Shown here: one piece after another, positions 22,670 to 30,442 of the stretch
How positions within the stretch are numbered: position 1 is the first letter of the stretch
How the letters are laid out: each line of letters starts with the position of its first letter
Assembly: GCF_001905095.1 (NCBI RefSeq)
Contig: NZ_LWLS01000057.1
Coordinates: 97,217-161,216, forward strand
Length of the DNA: 64,000 nucleotides
Origin: Micromonospora sp. CB01531
Lineage (GTDB): Bacteria; Actinomycetota; Actinomycetes; Mycobacteriales; Micromonosporaceae
Direction of reading: 5' to 3'
Notes under the pieces: model-generated
Seen by the model: the letters and a program-made list of their open reading frames with translations, nothing else
Databases searched by the model: none
Told to the model about the DNA's origin: nothing
Position numbers and translations under genes: made by a program

Positions 22670-23236
22670 TCAGGCGGTCCAGGCGGGATTCCGGCCGGTC
22701 CGGCCGAGCAACTGGTCCAGCGCAGTGGCCTCCGACGTGGCCGGCACCGGCTCACCGAACGCGCCCATCTGCTGGCCGGTCTCACCCATCCGGTCCATGA
22801 AGCCGTGCCCCGCCGCCAGCACAGCCGGCTCGACCTCGAGCCGCTGACCGGTCGCCCGGGCCAGGTCCCAACCGTGCACCGCGAGGTCGATCAGGGCCAT
22901 GTCGCCGACCGTCTCCTGCGGCAGCCCCATCCCTGGCGAGACACCCTCCAGCGCCGCCGGGTCCGACCACGCCTCGATCAGCCGTTCGGTCTCCGCCGCG
23001 AACCGATCCCGCCACCCCTTGGTCAGGTGGTCCGCCTTCGCCGACCAGTCCACCTCCTGCCGCCGGGCCAGCGCCTGGAAGTTGACCACCACGTCGTACA
23101 GGTGGTTGATCAGGTCGCGCACGGCGAAGTCGGGGCACGGGGTGGGCAGGTCGAGCTGGTCGTCGGAGATGCCCTGGACCACCGTCACCGTCCGGGGCGC
23201 GGCGGCGGCCAGCAGCTCACTAGTCTTCGTGGTCAT
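22670..23236 (-). CDS. DinB-like / mycothiol-dependent maleylpyruvate isomerase-type protein (TIGR03086 class)
   Basis: 188 residues of the DinB four-helix fold. It has LPTPCPDFAVRDLINHLYDVV (about 30-50) and a second conserved His in IDLAVHGWDLARATGQ, the usual divalent-metal ligands. Members are metal-binding thiol-dependent enzymes of mostly unknown substrate in mycothiol-producing bacteria. ATG 23236 is chosen because TACGCT lies six bases upstream on the minus strand (23243-23248). The longer frame to 23302 has no support. It is separated from the divergent AraC gene by only 31 bases. Confidence 0.87.
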   Translation of the reverse strand: MTTKTSELLAAAAPRTVTVVQGISDDQLDLPTPCPDFAVRDLINHLYDVVVNFQALARRQEVDWSAKADHLTKGWRDRFAAETERLIEAWSDPAALEGVSPGMGLPQETVGDMALIDLAVHGWDLARATGQRLEVEPAVLAAGHGFMDRMGETGQQMGAFGEPVPATSEATALDQLLGRTGRNPAWTA

Positions 23237-23267
23237 AGGGCCAGCGTATGGGGGTGGTCTTGAAAAA

Positions 23268-24077
23268 ATGCGACACGAACCGCGACAGGACAGTCGGGGC
23301 ATCCTCGACCCCGGCCGGCTGCTGCGGACGGTCCGCTTCCGGCGCCGGCTGCCCGCGCCCGCGCTGCGCCCGTACGTCGAGCACTACTGGCTGGTCGACT
23401 GGGCGCTGACCGAGCCGCATCGGCAGCGGGTGGTGCCGCACCCGGCGGTCAACGTGGTGTTCCAGGCCCAGGCCGGCGGCCCGGAGACCGGCGAGGTCGC
23501 CGGGGTCGGCCTCGAACTGTTCACCGTCACGCTGCACGGCACCGGCCGGGCCAGCGGGATCCAGTTCCGCCCGGGCGGCTTCCGGCCCTTCTGGCGGCGG
23601 CCGGTCCGTGAGCTGACCGGCCGGCGCCGGCCGCTCACCCAGGTCGGGCTGCCGGTCGAGGGTGAACACTGCGCCGGCCCGGACGACGAGCGGTGCCGCC
23701 GGCTGGACGCGCTGCTCACCGCCTGGGCACCCGCGCCGGACCCGCTCGCCGCCGAGGCCACCGCGCTGGTCGAGGAGATCCGCGCCGACCGGCGGATCCT
23801 GCGGGTGGACGACTTCGCCCGGCGGTACGGTGTCTCGACCCGCCGGCTGCAACGGCTCTTCCTCGACCACGTCGGCGTCGGCCCGAAGTGGGTGATCCGG
23901 CGGTACCGGCTCCAGGAGGCGATCGAACAGGCCGCCGCCGGGCCGCTGGACTGGGCGCGGGTCGCCGCCGACCTCGGGTACGCCGACCAGGCCCATCTGG
24001 TCCGCGAGTTCAGCGCGGTCACCGGTGTCTCCCCCGCGGCGTACGCCCGCTCGCTGGCCGCGTCCCGCGGTGGGTGA
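23268..24077 (+). CDS. AraC-family transcriptional regulator
   Basis: 269 residues. The N-terminal sensor region (about 15-130, with ALRPYVEHYWLVDW and GIQFRPGGFRPF) is the DUF6597-like domain common in actinobacterial AraC proteins. The C-terminal double helix-turn-helix (about 165-262) includes RRYGVSTRRLQRLFLDHVGV and ADLGYADQAHLVREFSAVTG. The short shared intergenic region suggests that it controls the divergent DinB-like gene, itself, or both. Confidence 0.9.
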   Translation: MRHEPRQDSRGILDPGRLLRTVRFRRRLPAPALRPYVEHYWLVDWALTEPHRQRVVPHPAVNVVFQAQAGGPETGEVAGVGLELFTVTLHGTGRASGIQFRPGGFRPFWRRPVRELTGRRRPLTQVGLPVEGEHCAGPDDERCRRLDALLTAWAPAPDPLAAEATALVEEIRADRRILRVDDFARRYGVSTRRLQRLFLDHVGVGPKWVIRRYRLQEAIEQAAAGPLDWARVAADLGYADQAHLVREFSAVTGVSPAAYARSLAASRGG

Positions 24078-24106
24078 CGGCCGGGCGTGCCGCGGACGGA
24101 CCGTAG

Positions 24107-25309
24107 TCAGCAGCGACGGACGGCGACCACCGCGACGTCGTCGTGGATCTCCGGCGGCGCCAGCTCGACCAGCAGCCGCTGGCAGAACTGGTCGAGGTCG
24201 TCGTCCACCCGGGTGGCGACGGCGGCCAGCGCCGCCATCCCCTCGTCGATGGTGGTGTCCCGGCGCTCGATCAGGCCGTCGGTGTAGAGGACCAGCGTCG
24301 CGCCGGCCGGCAGCACGAACTCCAGGTCCGGCGGGCGGGGCGCGCGAACCCCGAGCAGCGGGGCGGACTGCTGCACGAACTCCACCCGGCCGCCGGTGCT
24401 GATCAGGGCCGGCAGGTGCCCCGCGCTGGCCAGCCGGACCAGCCCGCTGCCCGGGTCCAGCAGCAGCAGGCAGAGCGTGGCCAGCTCGTTCGGCAGCAGG
24501 ATGCGCATCAGCTCGTTGACCCGGTCCAGGATCACTCCCGGCGGGTGTCCCTCGACCGCGTACGCCCGCACCGCGTGCCGCAGCTCGGCCATCACGGTCG
24601 CGGCGTGCAGCGAGTGCCCGGCCACGTCGCCGATCGCCATCAGCAGGTGGCCGTCGAGCATCACCAGCTCGTAGAAGTCGCCGCCCACCTCGGTGTGGGC
24701 GCTCGCCGGCTCGTAGCGGACGGCCAGGTCCAGGCCGGCGATCTCGGGCAGCCGGCGGGGCAGCAGGCTGCGCTGGAGGGTCACCGCGATCCGGTGCTCC
24801 TGGTCGAAGGAGCGCTGGGCCTCCACCGCCGAGGCGACGGCCTGGGCGAGCTGCACCAGCACCGGCGTACGGACGGTCTGCGTGGCGGTCGGCACCACCA
24901 CGTAGAGCGGAGCCCGGTCCTCGCGTAGCCGGGCGGCGGCGACCGTGACGGTGTCGCCGGTCGGCCAGCCCACCAACCCCCAGTTGCCCGGCTCGTCGAT
25001 CCGGACGGTGGTGCCGATCGGCACCCCGGCGCTGTCGATGGTCCACGGGACGAGGACCCCGGCGGCGTCCGGCGCGGCGGCCACCCCGGCCAGGCCGTCG
25101 CCGTCGAAGGTCTCGGCAATCACCGCCGCCGGACTCTTGAAGATCCGCGCCGCACCGGCCGCGGCCGCCGCCAGCAGCCGGCCGAAGTTCGGCGCGGCAT
25201 GCATCTGCACAGTCGTGTCGGCCAGCGCGACCAGCCGCTCGGCGAGCAACTCGGCCCGCTGCCGGGCCTCGTGGTAGCGGACCATGGCCGCGCCGCCGTC
25301 CACCGTCAC
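24107..25309 (-). CDS. PP2C-type SpoIIE phosphatase with N-terminal GAF-like sensor
   Basis: 400 residues. A sensor region occupies about 10-165, then a linker helix (QEHRIAVTLQRSLLPRRLP), and the SpoIIE phosphatase with VGGDFYELV, AIGDVAGHS, LYTDGLIERR and IHDDVAVVAV, carrying the Mn-binding aspartates. It should dephosphorylate a STAS antagonist; the adjacent divergent STAS gene at 25506 is the obvious candidate. The GTG at 25309 overlaps the stop of a 13-codon leader ORF that carries the strong ribosome site. Confidence 0.9.
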   Translation of the reverse strand: MTVDGGAAMVRYHEARQRAELLAERLVALADTTVQMHAAPNFGRLLAAAAAGAARIFKSPAAVIAETFDGDGLAGVAAAPDAAGVLVPWTIDSAGVPIGTTVRIDEPGNWGLVGWPTGDTVTVAAARLREDRAPLYVVVPTATQTVRTPVLVQLAQAVASAVEAQRSFDQEHRIAVTLQRSLLPRRLPEIAGLDLAVRYEPASAHTEVGGDFYELVMLDGHLLMAIGDVAGHSLHAATVMAELRHAVRAYAVEGHPPGVILDRVNELMRILLPNELATLCLLLLDPGSGLVRLASAGHLPALISTGGRVEFVQQSAPLLGVRAPRPPDLEFVLPAGATLVLYTDGLIERRDTTIDEGMAALAAVATRVDDDLDQFCQRLLVELAPPEIHDDVAVVAVRRC

Positions 25310-25347
25310 GCTCCGGCCGAAGGGAGGATGATCGCGCTCAACGCCAC
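25306..25347 (-). CDS. 13-residue leader ORF coupled to the SpoIIE phosphatase gene
   Basis: AGGAGG (25353-25358) sits five bases before a GTG that encodes MALSAIILPSAGA. Its TGA overlaps the GTG of the phosphatase (GTGA, 25306-25309). The phosphatase has no ribosome site of its own, so translation probably enters through this peptide. The peptide may have no function beyond coupling. Confidence 0.5.
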   Translation of the reverse strand: MALSAIILPSAGA

Positions 25348-25446
25348 GACGACCTCCTGATTTCTGGACGGGCGGACTCTATCACCGGAATATGCGGGCT
25401 ACTTGTCACGCAGCAAAGGAATGATCGACAGCACGATGCCGGCTCC

Positions 25447-25475
25447 CGTTCTGCGTATCCCCCTTCTCGTGGGAT
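25447..25475 (+). promoter_or_regulatory. possible alternative-sigma (SigB/F-type) promoter
   Basis: GTTCTG and GGGATA are separated by 17 bases, ahead of the STAS gene. This resembles the GTTT/GGGTA pattern of stress sigma factors that partner-switching systems control. The match is imperfect and is offered only as a candidate. Confidence 0.25.
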
Positions 25476-25505
25476 ACCGTTCCACCGAACACAGGAGGTC
25501 TGCGT

Positions 25506-25862
25506 ATGTCCCTGACGGTGCACACGGAACAGCGCGGCGACGTGGTCGTCGTGTCGGTCGCGGGCGAGCTGGACATGGCGACGGCACCGCAGCTGCAGGA
25601 CCAGATCACGGACCTGCTGGACAAGGGGCGCAACCGGCTCGTCTTCGACCTGGCTGAGCTGTCGTTCTGCGACTCGACCGGGCTGTCCGTGTTCGTGCGG
25701 GCGAAGAACAGCTGCGACGAGGCCGGCGGCGTGGTCCGGCTGGCCGCCCCGCAACGCGGGGTGCTCCGCATCCTCGAGGTCAGCGGCCTGGTCGAGGTGC
25801 TGCACACCTACCCGACGGTGGAGCAGGCGGTCGCGGGCGACCCGACGCCGGCCTCCTCCTGA
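25506..25862 (+). CDS. STAS-domain anti-sigma factor antagonist
   Basis: 118 residues. The STAS core is VVSVAGELDMATAPQLQDQI, and the phospho-site motif is SFCDSTGLSVF with candidate Ser57. A strong AGGAGG lies seven bases upstream. It is divergent from a SpoIIE phosphatase, the usual enzyme for this class, so the two probably form one switch that releases a sigma factor from an RsbW-like kinase. No kinase gene lies next to them. Confidence 0.92.
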   Translation: MSLTVHTEQRGDVVVVSVAGELDMATAPQLQDQITDLLDKGRNRLVFDLAELSFCDSTGLSVFVRAKNSCDEAGGVVRLAAPQRGVLRILEVSGLVEVLHTYPTVEQAVAGDPTPASS

Positions 25863-25872
25863 CCGTCCCGCC

Positions 25873-27180
25873 TCAGCGCTCGTCCTCGATGTAGCGGGGG
25901 CGGGCGATCACCAGGCCCGCCGCGGTCTGCACCGCGAGCGCGACCAGCAGGAAACCGATCGGCGCGGTCCAGCCTCCGGTCGCCTCGTAGAGGATGCCGA
26001 CCAGCAGCGGACCCAGCGCGGCGATGACGTATCCGGTGCTCTGCGCGAAGGCGGACAGCGCCACGGTGCCCTCGGCGGTCCGGGCGCGCAGCCCGATGGT
26101 GGTCAGGATCAGCGGGAACGCGCCCTGGCCGAGGGCGAGCAGCAGCACCCAGAGCGGCGCGAGGCCGTGCGGGGCGACGGCCAGACCGAGGTAGGAGGCC
26201 GCCGAGAAGGCGGTCAGCCCGAGCACCAGGGGCCGCAGCGTCGGCAGCCGGCCGGCGAGGGCCGGCATCGCCAGCGCCACCGGCACGCCGAGCGCGGTCA
26301 CCCCGGCGAGCAGCAGGCCGGCCGTCCCCGGCGCGTAGCCGGCGTCCCGGAAGAGCTGGGCCAGCCAGCCCATGATCGCGTACCCGCTGAGCGACTGCGC
26401 CCCGAAATAGACCGCCATGGCCCAGCCGAGCCGGGTCCGCGCCGGTCGCACCCCGGCCGAGGTCGCGACGGCCGCGTCCCGGGTCGCCGTCCGCCGCGCG
26501 GCGCGGGCGCGCCGCGCCAGCGGCACCCACGGGAGTACGGCCACCGCGGCCAGCCCGGCCCAGACGCCGAGCCCGGCCCGCCACGACCCGAAGGCGTGCG
26601 CCACCGGCACCGCCGAGGCCGCGGCCACCGTCGTGCCCGTGGTCAGGGCCATCGTGTACGCCCCGGTGACCAGCCCGGTGCGGTGCGCGAAGTGCTGCTT
26701 GACCAGCATCGGCAGCAGGATGTTCGCCACCGCGATGCCGGCCAGGGCGAGCGCGCTGGTGAGCACGAAGACCGCCGCCGAGTCGGTGACCACCCGGAGC
26801 ACCTGCCCGACGGTGAGCGCGAGCATCGCCACCACCAGCACCCGGGCGGCCGGCCAGCGGCGGACCAGCCACGGGGTGAGCGCGCCGAGCCCGGCGAACG
26901 CGATGGTGGGCAGGGTGGTCACGAAGCCGGCCATCGTGCCGGAGAGGCCGAGGCCGCCGCGCACCTCGTCCAGCAGGGCACCCAGGCTGGTCACCGCGGC
27001 GCGCAGGTTGAGCGCGACCAGCAGCATGCCGACCAGCACCAGCGCGCCGCCGCCGGCCGCCCGCCGGGCCGCCGGCGGGGCCACTGCGGGCGGGGCCGCC
27101 GCCGGCGCCGGACCGGGCATCACGTCGGCGGTGATCTGGTCGGCGGCCGGTGCCTCGGTGCAGGTGGGTGGCGGCGTCAT
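25873..27180 (-). CDS. MFS transporter, CynX/NimT type
   Basis: 435-residue 12-helix transporter. Helix 1 is ALVLVGMLLVALNLRAAVTS (about 40-59), followed by LRGAVTSLGALL-like NRAAVTS spacing typical of CynX (cyanate/2-nitroimidazole) permeases. A basic central loop (LARRARAARRT) separates the two six-helix halves. Substrate is unknown. The ATG is preceded by GGAGG. It is divergent from the FadR-type regulator, which probably controls it. Confidence 0.88.
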   Translation of the reverse strand: MTPPPTCTEAPAADQITADVMPGPAPAAAPPAVAPPAARRAAGGGALVLVGMLLVALNLRAAVTSLGALLDEVRGGLGLSGTMAGFVTTLPTIAFAGLGALTPWLVRRWPAARVLVVAMLALTVGQVLRVVTDSAAVFVLTSALALAGIAVANILLPMLVKQHFAHRTGLVTGAYTMALTTGTTVAAASAVPVAHAFGSWRAGLGVWAGLAAVAVLPWVPLARRARAARRTATRDAAVATSAGVRPARTRLGWAMAVYFGAQSLSGYAIMGWLAQLFRDAGYAPGTAGLLLAGVTALGVPVALAMPALAGRLPTLRPLVLGLTAFSAASYLGLAVAPHGLAPLWVLLLALGQGAFPLILTTIGLRARTAEGTVALSAFAQSTGYVIAALGPLLVGILYEATGGWTAPIGFLLVALAVQTAAGLVIARPRYIEDER

Positions 27181-27191
27181 GACCTCCAACC

Positions 27192-27197
27192 TACAAT
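27192..27197 (+). promoter_or_regulatory. -10 box ahead of leader ORF and FadR-type gene
   Basis: TACAAT lies six bases before the ATG at 27204, a leaderless arrangement. It falls in the 23-base gap shared with the divergent MFS gene. Confidence 0.5.
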
Positions 27198-27203
27198 CAT
27201 GGG

Positions 27204-27233
27204 ATGAATTTCGGCAGGAGTTGTTACCGGTGA
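27204..27233 (+). CDS. nine-codon leaderless leader ORF (MNFGRSCYR)
   Basis: ATG at the predicted transcript start, nine codons, then TGA overlapping the GTG of the regulator (GTGA, 27230-27233). It also contains the regulator's AGGAG. It probably couples translation of the regulator. Independent peptide function is unproven. Confidence 0.4.
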   Translation: MNFGRSCYR

Positions 27234-27913
27234 CACCCCCCGTCGACGCCGTCGCCCTGCCCCCACGCGGCCACCGGGTCCGCCAGACCATCGAGCAGCT
27301 CCGGGCCCGCATCCTCGGCGGCGAGTGGCCGGTGGGCGGCCGGATCCCGACCGAGCCGCAGCTCGTGGCCGCGCTGGGCGTGGGGCGGAACACCGTCCGC
27401 GAGGCGGTCCGGGCGCTGGTGCACGCCGGGGTGCTGGAGTGCCGCCAGGGCTCCGGCACGTACGTCGTGTCGACCGACGAGCTGGCCCCGGTGGTCGCCC
27501 GCCGGCTCACCGACGACCGGATGACCGAGGTGATCGAGGTCCGCCGCGCCTTCGAGGTGGAAGCCGCCCGGCTCGCCGCACTGCGGCGTACCCCCGAGGA
27601 CCTGGCGGCGCTCGACGGCGCGCTCGCCACCCGGGAGGCCGCGTGGCGCTCCGGCCGGGTGGACGAGTTCGTCGAGGCGGACGCCGCACTGCACACCGCG
27701 GTGGTGGCCGCCGCGCACAACGCCATGCTGGCCGAGCTGTACGCCTCGGTCGGCGCCGCGCTGCGCAGCACGGTCGCCCAGGCCATGGGCGACGCACTGG
27801 AGCCCGAGCGGTACGTCGACCACGGTCGCCTGGTCGACGCGATCCGGGACGGCGATCCGACCCGGGCCGCGCTCGAGGCCGGTGCTTTTCTGGAGGCGCA
27901 GCCCAGGGCATAG
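27230..27913 (+). CDS. FadR-subfamily GntR regulator (FCD domain)
   Basis: 227 residues with an N-terminal winged helix (RILGGEWPVGGRIPTEPQLV and ALGVGRNTVREAVRALVHAG, about 20-75) and a C-terminal all-helical FCD ligand domain (about 95-220). GTG 27230 is chosen: AGGAG is nine bases upstream and the longer upstream frame runs antisense through the MFS gene. Likely repressor of the divergent transporter, with a small organic acid as typical FCD ligand. Confidence 0.9.
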   Translation: MTPPVDAVALPPRGHRVRQTIEQLRARILGGEWPVGGRIPTEPQLVAALGVGRNTVREAVRALVHAGVLECRQGSGTYVVSTDELAPVVARRLTDDRMTEVIEVRRAFEVEAARLAALRRTPEDLAALDGALATREAAWRSGRVDEFVEADAALHTAVVAAAHNAMLAELYASVGAALRSTVAQAMGDALEPERYVDHGRLVDAIRDGDPTRAALEAGAFLEAQPRA

Positions 27914-27954
27914 GTTGTCCCGGACCCCCGAAACCGGACAGCACGGGAGTGCGG

Positions 27955-28425
27955 ATGCTCAAGGGCTTCAAAGACTTCATCATGCGTGGCAACGTCGTCG
28001 ACCTGGCGGTCGGTGTCGTCATCGGCGCCGCGTTCACCGGCGTGGTCACCCAGCTCACCAAGTCGTTCCTGGAACCGCTGGTGCGGGTCGCCATCGCACT
28101 GCTCACCGGCAGCAAGAACGGGATCACCGGCTCGACCCCGAACTTCCGCGGCATCCCGTTCGACTGGGTGGCCTTCCTCAACGCGGTGATCACCTTCCTG
28201 CTCACCGCGGCGGCGCTCTACTTCCTCGTGGTCTTCCCGATGAACAAGCTCGCCGAGCGGCGGCGGCGTGGCGAGGAGCCGCCGCCGAAGGCACCGAGCG
28301 AGGAGATCAAGCTGCTCACCGAGATCCGGGACGCGCTGCTCGCCGGCAACCACGCCACGCCGGCCCAGCGGGGCGCGCTGGACGACGTGCTGGGTCGCCG
28401 GCCGGAGCCGCCCACCGCGCGCTGA
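27955..28425 (+). CDS. mscL: large-conductance mechanosensitive channel
   Basis: 156-residue inner-membrane osmotic release valve. The N-terminal amphipathic helix and TM1 (MLKGFKDFIMRGNVVDLAVG, then VVIGAAFTGVVTQL) contain the conserved pore line. TM2 is VAFLNAVITFLLTAAALYFLVV. A basic cytoplasmic helix bundle follows (NKLAERRRRGEE...LLTEIRDALL). Length is typical. It starts 42 bases after the FadR-type gene on the same strand and ends at a strong hairpin. Confidence 0.96.
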   Translation: MLKGFKDFIMRGNVVDLAVGVVIGAAFTGVVTQLTKSFLEPLVRVAIALLTGSKNGITGSTPNFRGIPFDWVAFLNAVITFLLTAAALYFLVVFPMNKLAERRRRGEEPPPKAPSEEIKLLTEIRDALLAGNHATPAQRGALDDVLGRRPEPPTAR

Positions 28426-28441
28426 CCCACCCGAGCACACC

Positions 28442-28468
28442 GGCCCTCGTGGGAATCCCACGGGGGCC
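28442..28468 (+). terminator. hairpin after mscL
   Basis: GGCCCTCGTGGGA and TCCCACGGGGGCC pair over 13 positions with one mismatch around a single-base centre, 16 bases past the mscL stop. It separates mscL from the LexA-boxed gene. Confidence 0.6.
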
Positions 28469-28476
28469 GACGTGTG

Positions 28477-28492
28477 TCGAACACATGTTCGA
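28477..28492. promoter_or_regulatory. perfect LexA (SOS) box
   Basis: TCGAACACATGTTCGA matches TCGAAC-N4-GTTCGA at every defined position. It abuts the -10 box TAGAGT (28493-28498), so bound LexA would block RNA polymerase. Confidence 0.8.
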
Positions 28493-28498
28493 TAGAGT
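28493..28498 (+). promoter_or_regulatory. -10 box of leaderless SOS-type gene
   Basis: TAGAGT lies seven bases before the ATG at 28506. The same geometry is seen at the LexA-like box near 13667. Confidence 0.6.
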
Positions 28499-28505
28499 CC
28501 GCGTC

Positions 28506-28754
28506 ATGGAGCAGCGCAGGCACTGGTGGAACGGGAAATGGGGACGGCTGGCCCGGCGGGACGTCTTCCTCCGGGTCGACGGCGACCGCTGGCACGTCGA
28601 GCAGCGCGCCGGCGGCGCCGAGGGGGTCTCCCAGTTCTACGAGTACGGCAGCGTGGAGGAGGCGGAGGAGACGGTCCGGGCGCTGCTGGAGGGGACGGAC
28701 ACCTGGCGCGAGCTCTCGCCCCGCCCGCCGAGCGGCTGGGCCCCGCCCGTTTAG
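28506..28754 (+). CDS. 82-residue protein under a LexA box, unknown function
   Basis: Small soluble protein that begins MEQRRHWWNGKWGRLARRDV and continues with a beta-rich segment (FLRVDGDRWHVEQRAGG) and an acidic helix (SVEEAEETVRALLEG). It is Trp- and Arg-rich at the N-terminus, with no catalytic motif, signal or membrane segment. The leaderless promoter overlaps a perfect SOS box, so DNA-damage induction is likely. Possible roles include a damage-response accessory or a cell-division modulator; the sequence does not decide. Confidence 0.75.
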   Translation: MEQRRHWWNGKWGRLARRDVFLRVDGDRWHVEQRAGGAEGVSQFYEYGSVEEAEETVRALLEGTDTWRELSPRPPSGWAPPV

Positions 28755-28784
28755 CGCCGGGCCGGCCCGGGAACCGCTGACGGC

Positions 28785-29144
28785 ATGAGTCAGCAGGTCA
28801 TTTCCCGGGTCACCACCGGCATGCGGGTGGTCGACTCGACCGGCGCCGAGGTCGGCACCGTGGATCTCGTCCAGCGCGGCGACCCGAACGCGGTGACGGT
28901 GCAGGCGCCCGCCGGGGTCGACCCGGGCGGCAGCCTGGACGAGCTGATCGAGTCGGCGGCGGTCGAGGAGCCGGACGTCCCCGCCGACCTGGCCGCCCGA
29001 CTGCTACGTACCGGATATCTCAAGGTCTCCACCGAACGGGCCCGGACCGGCGCGGTCTACGTGCTGGCCGACCGGATCATGGCCGTCACCGACGACGGCG
29101 TACGCCTCGACGTACCGGCCACCGAGTTGCCCGCGGAGGAGTGA
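28785..29144 (+). CDS. PRC-barrel-like small protein (DUF2171 type)
   Basis: 119 residues with the PRC-barrel pattern: VTTGMRVVDSTGAEVGTVDLVQ (about 9-30), a central acidic stretch, and a second half ending YVLADRIMAVTDDGVRLDVP. Such proteins are common in actinobacteria and often stress-related, without known biochemistry. It lies 30 bases after the LexA-boxed gene on the same strand, so read-through from that promoter is possible. Confidence 0.75.
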   Translation: MSQQVISRVTTGMRVVDSTGAEVGTVDLVQRGDPNAVTVQAPAGVDPGGSLDELIESAAVEEPDVPADLAARLLRTGYLKVSTERARTGAVYVLADRIMAVTDDGVRLDVPATELPAEE

Positions 29145-29151
29145 CGCCTGA

Positions 29152-30372
29152 TCAGCCGGCCCGGGACGAGGTGACGGGCTCGGCGGCGGACCGATCCGCC
29201 GCGGGCGGTGTCGGCCGGTCGGCGGCCCGGCGGCGGCGGAACAGCAGGAGCATCAGCCAGCCGGCGACCAGGCCCCAGAACGCACCGCCCACACCGAGCA
29301 GGCTCACCCCGGAGGCGGTGACCACGAAGGTGACCACCGCCGCCTCGCGGGCGTCCGGCTCGGCGACGGCCGCCGAGACCGCGCCGGCCAGCGCGCCGAG
29401 CAGCGCGAGCCCGGCCACCGCCTCGACCAGGATCGGCGGGGAGAGCAGCACCAGGGCGGTCGCCACCCCGGCACCGAGACCGAGCAGCGCCATGCCGATC
29501 CCGGCGGTGACCGAGGCGATCCAGCGCCGCTCCGGGTCGGGATGGGCGTCGGGGCCGGCGGCCAGGGCGGCGGTGATTGCCGCCAGGTTCACCGCGTGCC
29601 CGCCGGCCGGCGCGCCGAGCGCGGTGGCGAGCCCGGTCACCCGGAGCGCGGAGCCCAGCGGGGCGCGGTAGCCGTAGCCGGCGAGGACAGCCGTCCCGGG
29701 CACATTCTGCGCGGCCATGGTGACCAGGAACAGCGGCAGCGCGAGGCCGACCACGGCGGGCACGGTCCAGGCCGGCGCGGTCAGCGCGACGGCCGGGGCG
29801 AGGTGCGGTCGGGCCGGCCCGGACGCGGTCAGCGCGATCGCCACGGCCGCCACGGCCAGCGCGCCCGGCACCGCCCAGCGGCGGGCGAAGCGGTGCAGCA
29901 CCAGCCAGGTGAGCACCACCGGCCCGGCCAGCTCGGGCACCTCGACCAGGGCCCGCACGGGCGCGGTGCAGAGCGGCAGGAGCACCCCGGCGAGCATGGC
30001 GCTGGCGACCGGGGCGGGGATCGCGGCGACCGCCCGGCCGAGCGCCGGGACCAGTCCGGCGGCGGTGATCAGCAGGCCGGTGAGCAGGAACGCGCCGACC
30101 GCGGCCGGCCACCCGCCGGGCACCGGACCGGTGGCCACCAGGAGCGCCGCGCCCGGGGTGGACCAGGCGATCGCCAGGGGCAGCCGGTGCCGCAGGCCCA
30201 GCCAGACCGCGCAGGCGCCGGTGGCGAGGCAGAGCGCGAGCAGGCCGGAGGCGGCCTGCGCCTGGTCCGCGCCGACCGCCCGCAGCCCGGCCAGCACGAC
30301 CGTGAAGGAGCTGGCGAACCCGACCAGCGCGGTCACCACACCGGCCAGCACCGGTTGGAGTCGACCGGCCAC
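29152..30372 (-). CDS. BenE-family benzoate/H+ symporter-like transporter
   Basis: 406-residue membrane protein with about 12 helices and the BenE start (RLQPVLAGVVTALVGFASSF). Conserved loops are PVPGGWPAAVGAFLLTGLLI and FLVTMAAQNVPGTAVLAGYG. The family imports aromatic acids such as benzoate; the real substrate here is unproven. The GTG at 30372 is preceded by GGGAGG. Longer frames run across the operator and the divergent gene and are rejected. The C-terminus ends in a basic, Ala/Pro-rich tail. Confidence 0.9.
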   Translation of the reverse strand: MAGRLQPVLAGVVTALVGFASSFTVVLAGLRAVGADQAQAASGLLALCLATGACAVWLGLRHRLPLAIAWSTPGAALLVATGPVPGGWPAAVGAFLLTGLLITAAGLVPALGRAVAAIPAPVASAMLAGVLLPLCTAPVRALVEVPELAGPVVLTWLVLHRFARRWAVPGALAVAAVAIALTASGPARPHLAPAVALTAPAWTVPAVVGLALPLFLVTMAAQNVPGTAVLAGYGYRAPLGSALRVTGLATALGAPAGGHAVNLAAITAALAAGPDAHPDPERRWIASVTAGIGMALLGLGAGVATALVLLSPPILVEAVAGLALLGALAGAVSAAVAEPDAREAAVVTFVVTASGVSLLGVGGAFWGLVAGWLMLLLFRRRRAADRPTPPAADRSAAEPVTSSRAG

Positions 30373-30401
30373 GTCATCCTCCCGACCGTCGGACCGTCCA
30401 C

Positions 30402-30419
30402 CGTTCCGTTTACGGAACG
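30402..30419. promoter_or_regulatory. operator palindrome between benE-like and XRE-cupin genes
   Basis: CGTTCCGTTTACGGAACG is an 18-bp palindrome with perfect 8-bp arms and a TT centre. It lies midway in the 70-base divergent region and is the best candidate site for the adjacent regulator. Confidence 0.65.
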
Positions 30420-30442
30420 ACTCGATGTAGCACCATAGCCGC

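Noticed and set aside
26417..27229. Upstream extension of the FadR-type frame
   Set aside because: It is antisense to the MFS gene and lacks family similarity. The ribosome site and family N-terminus fit GTG 27230.
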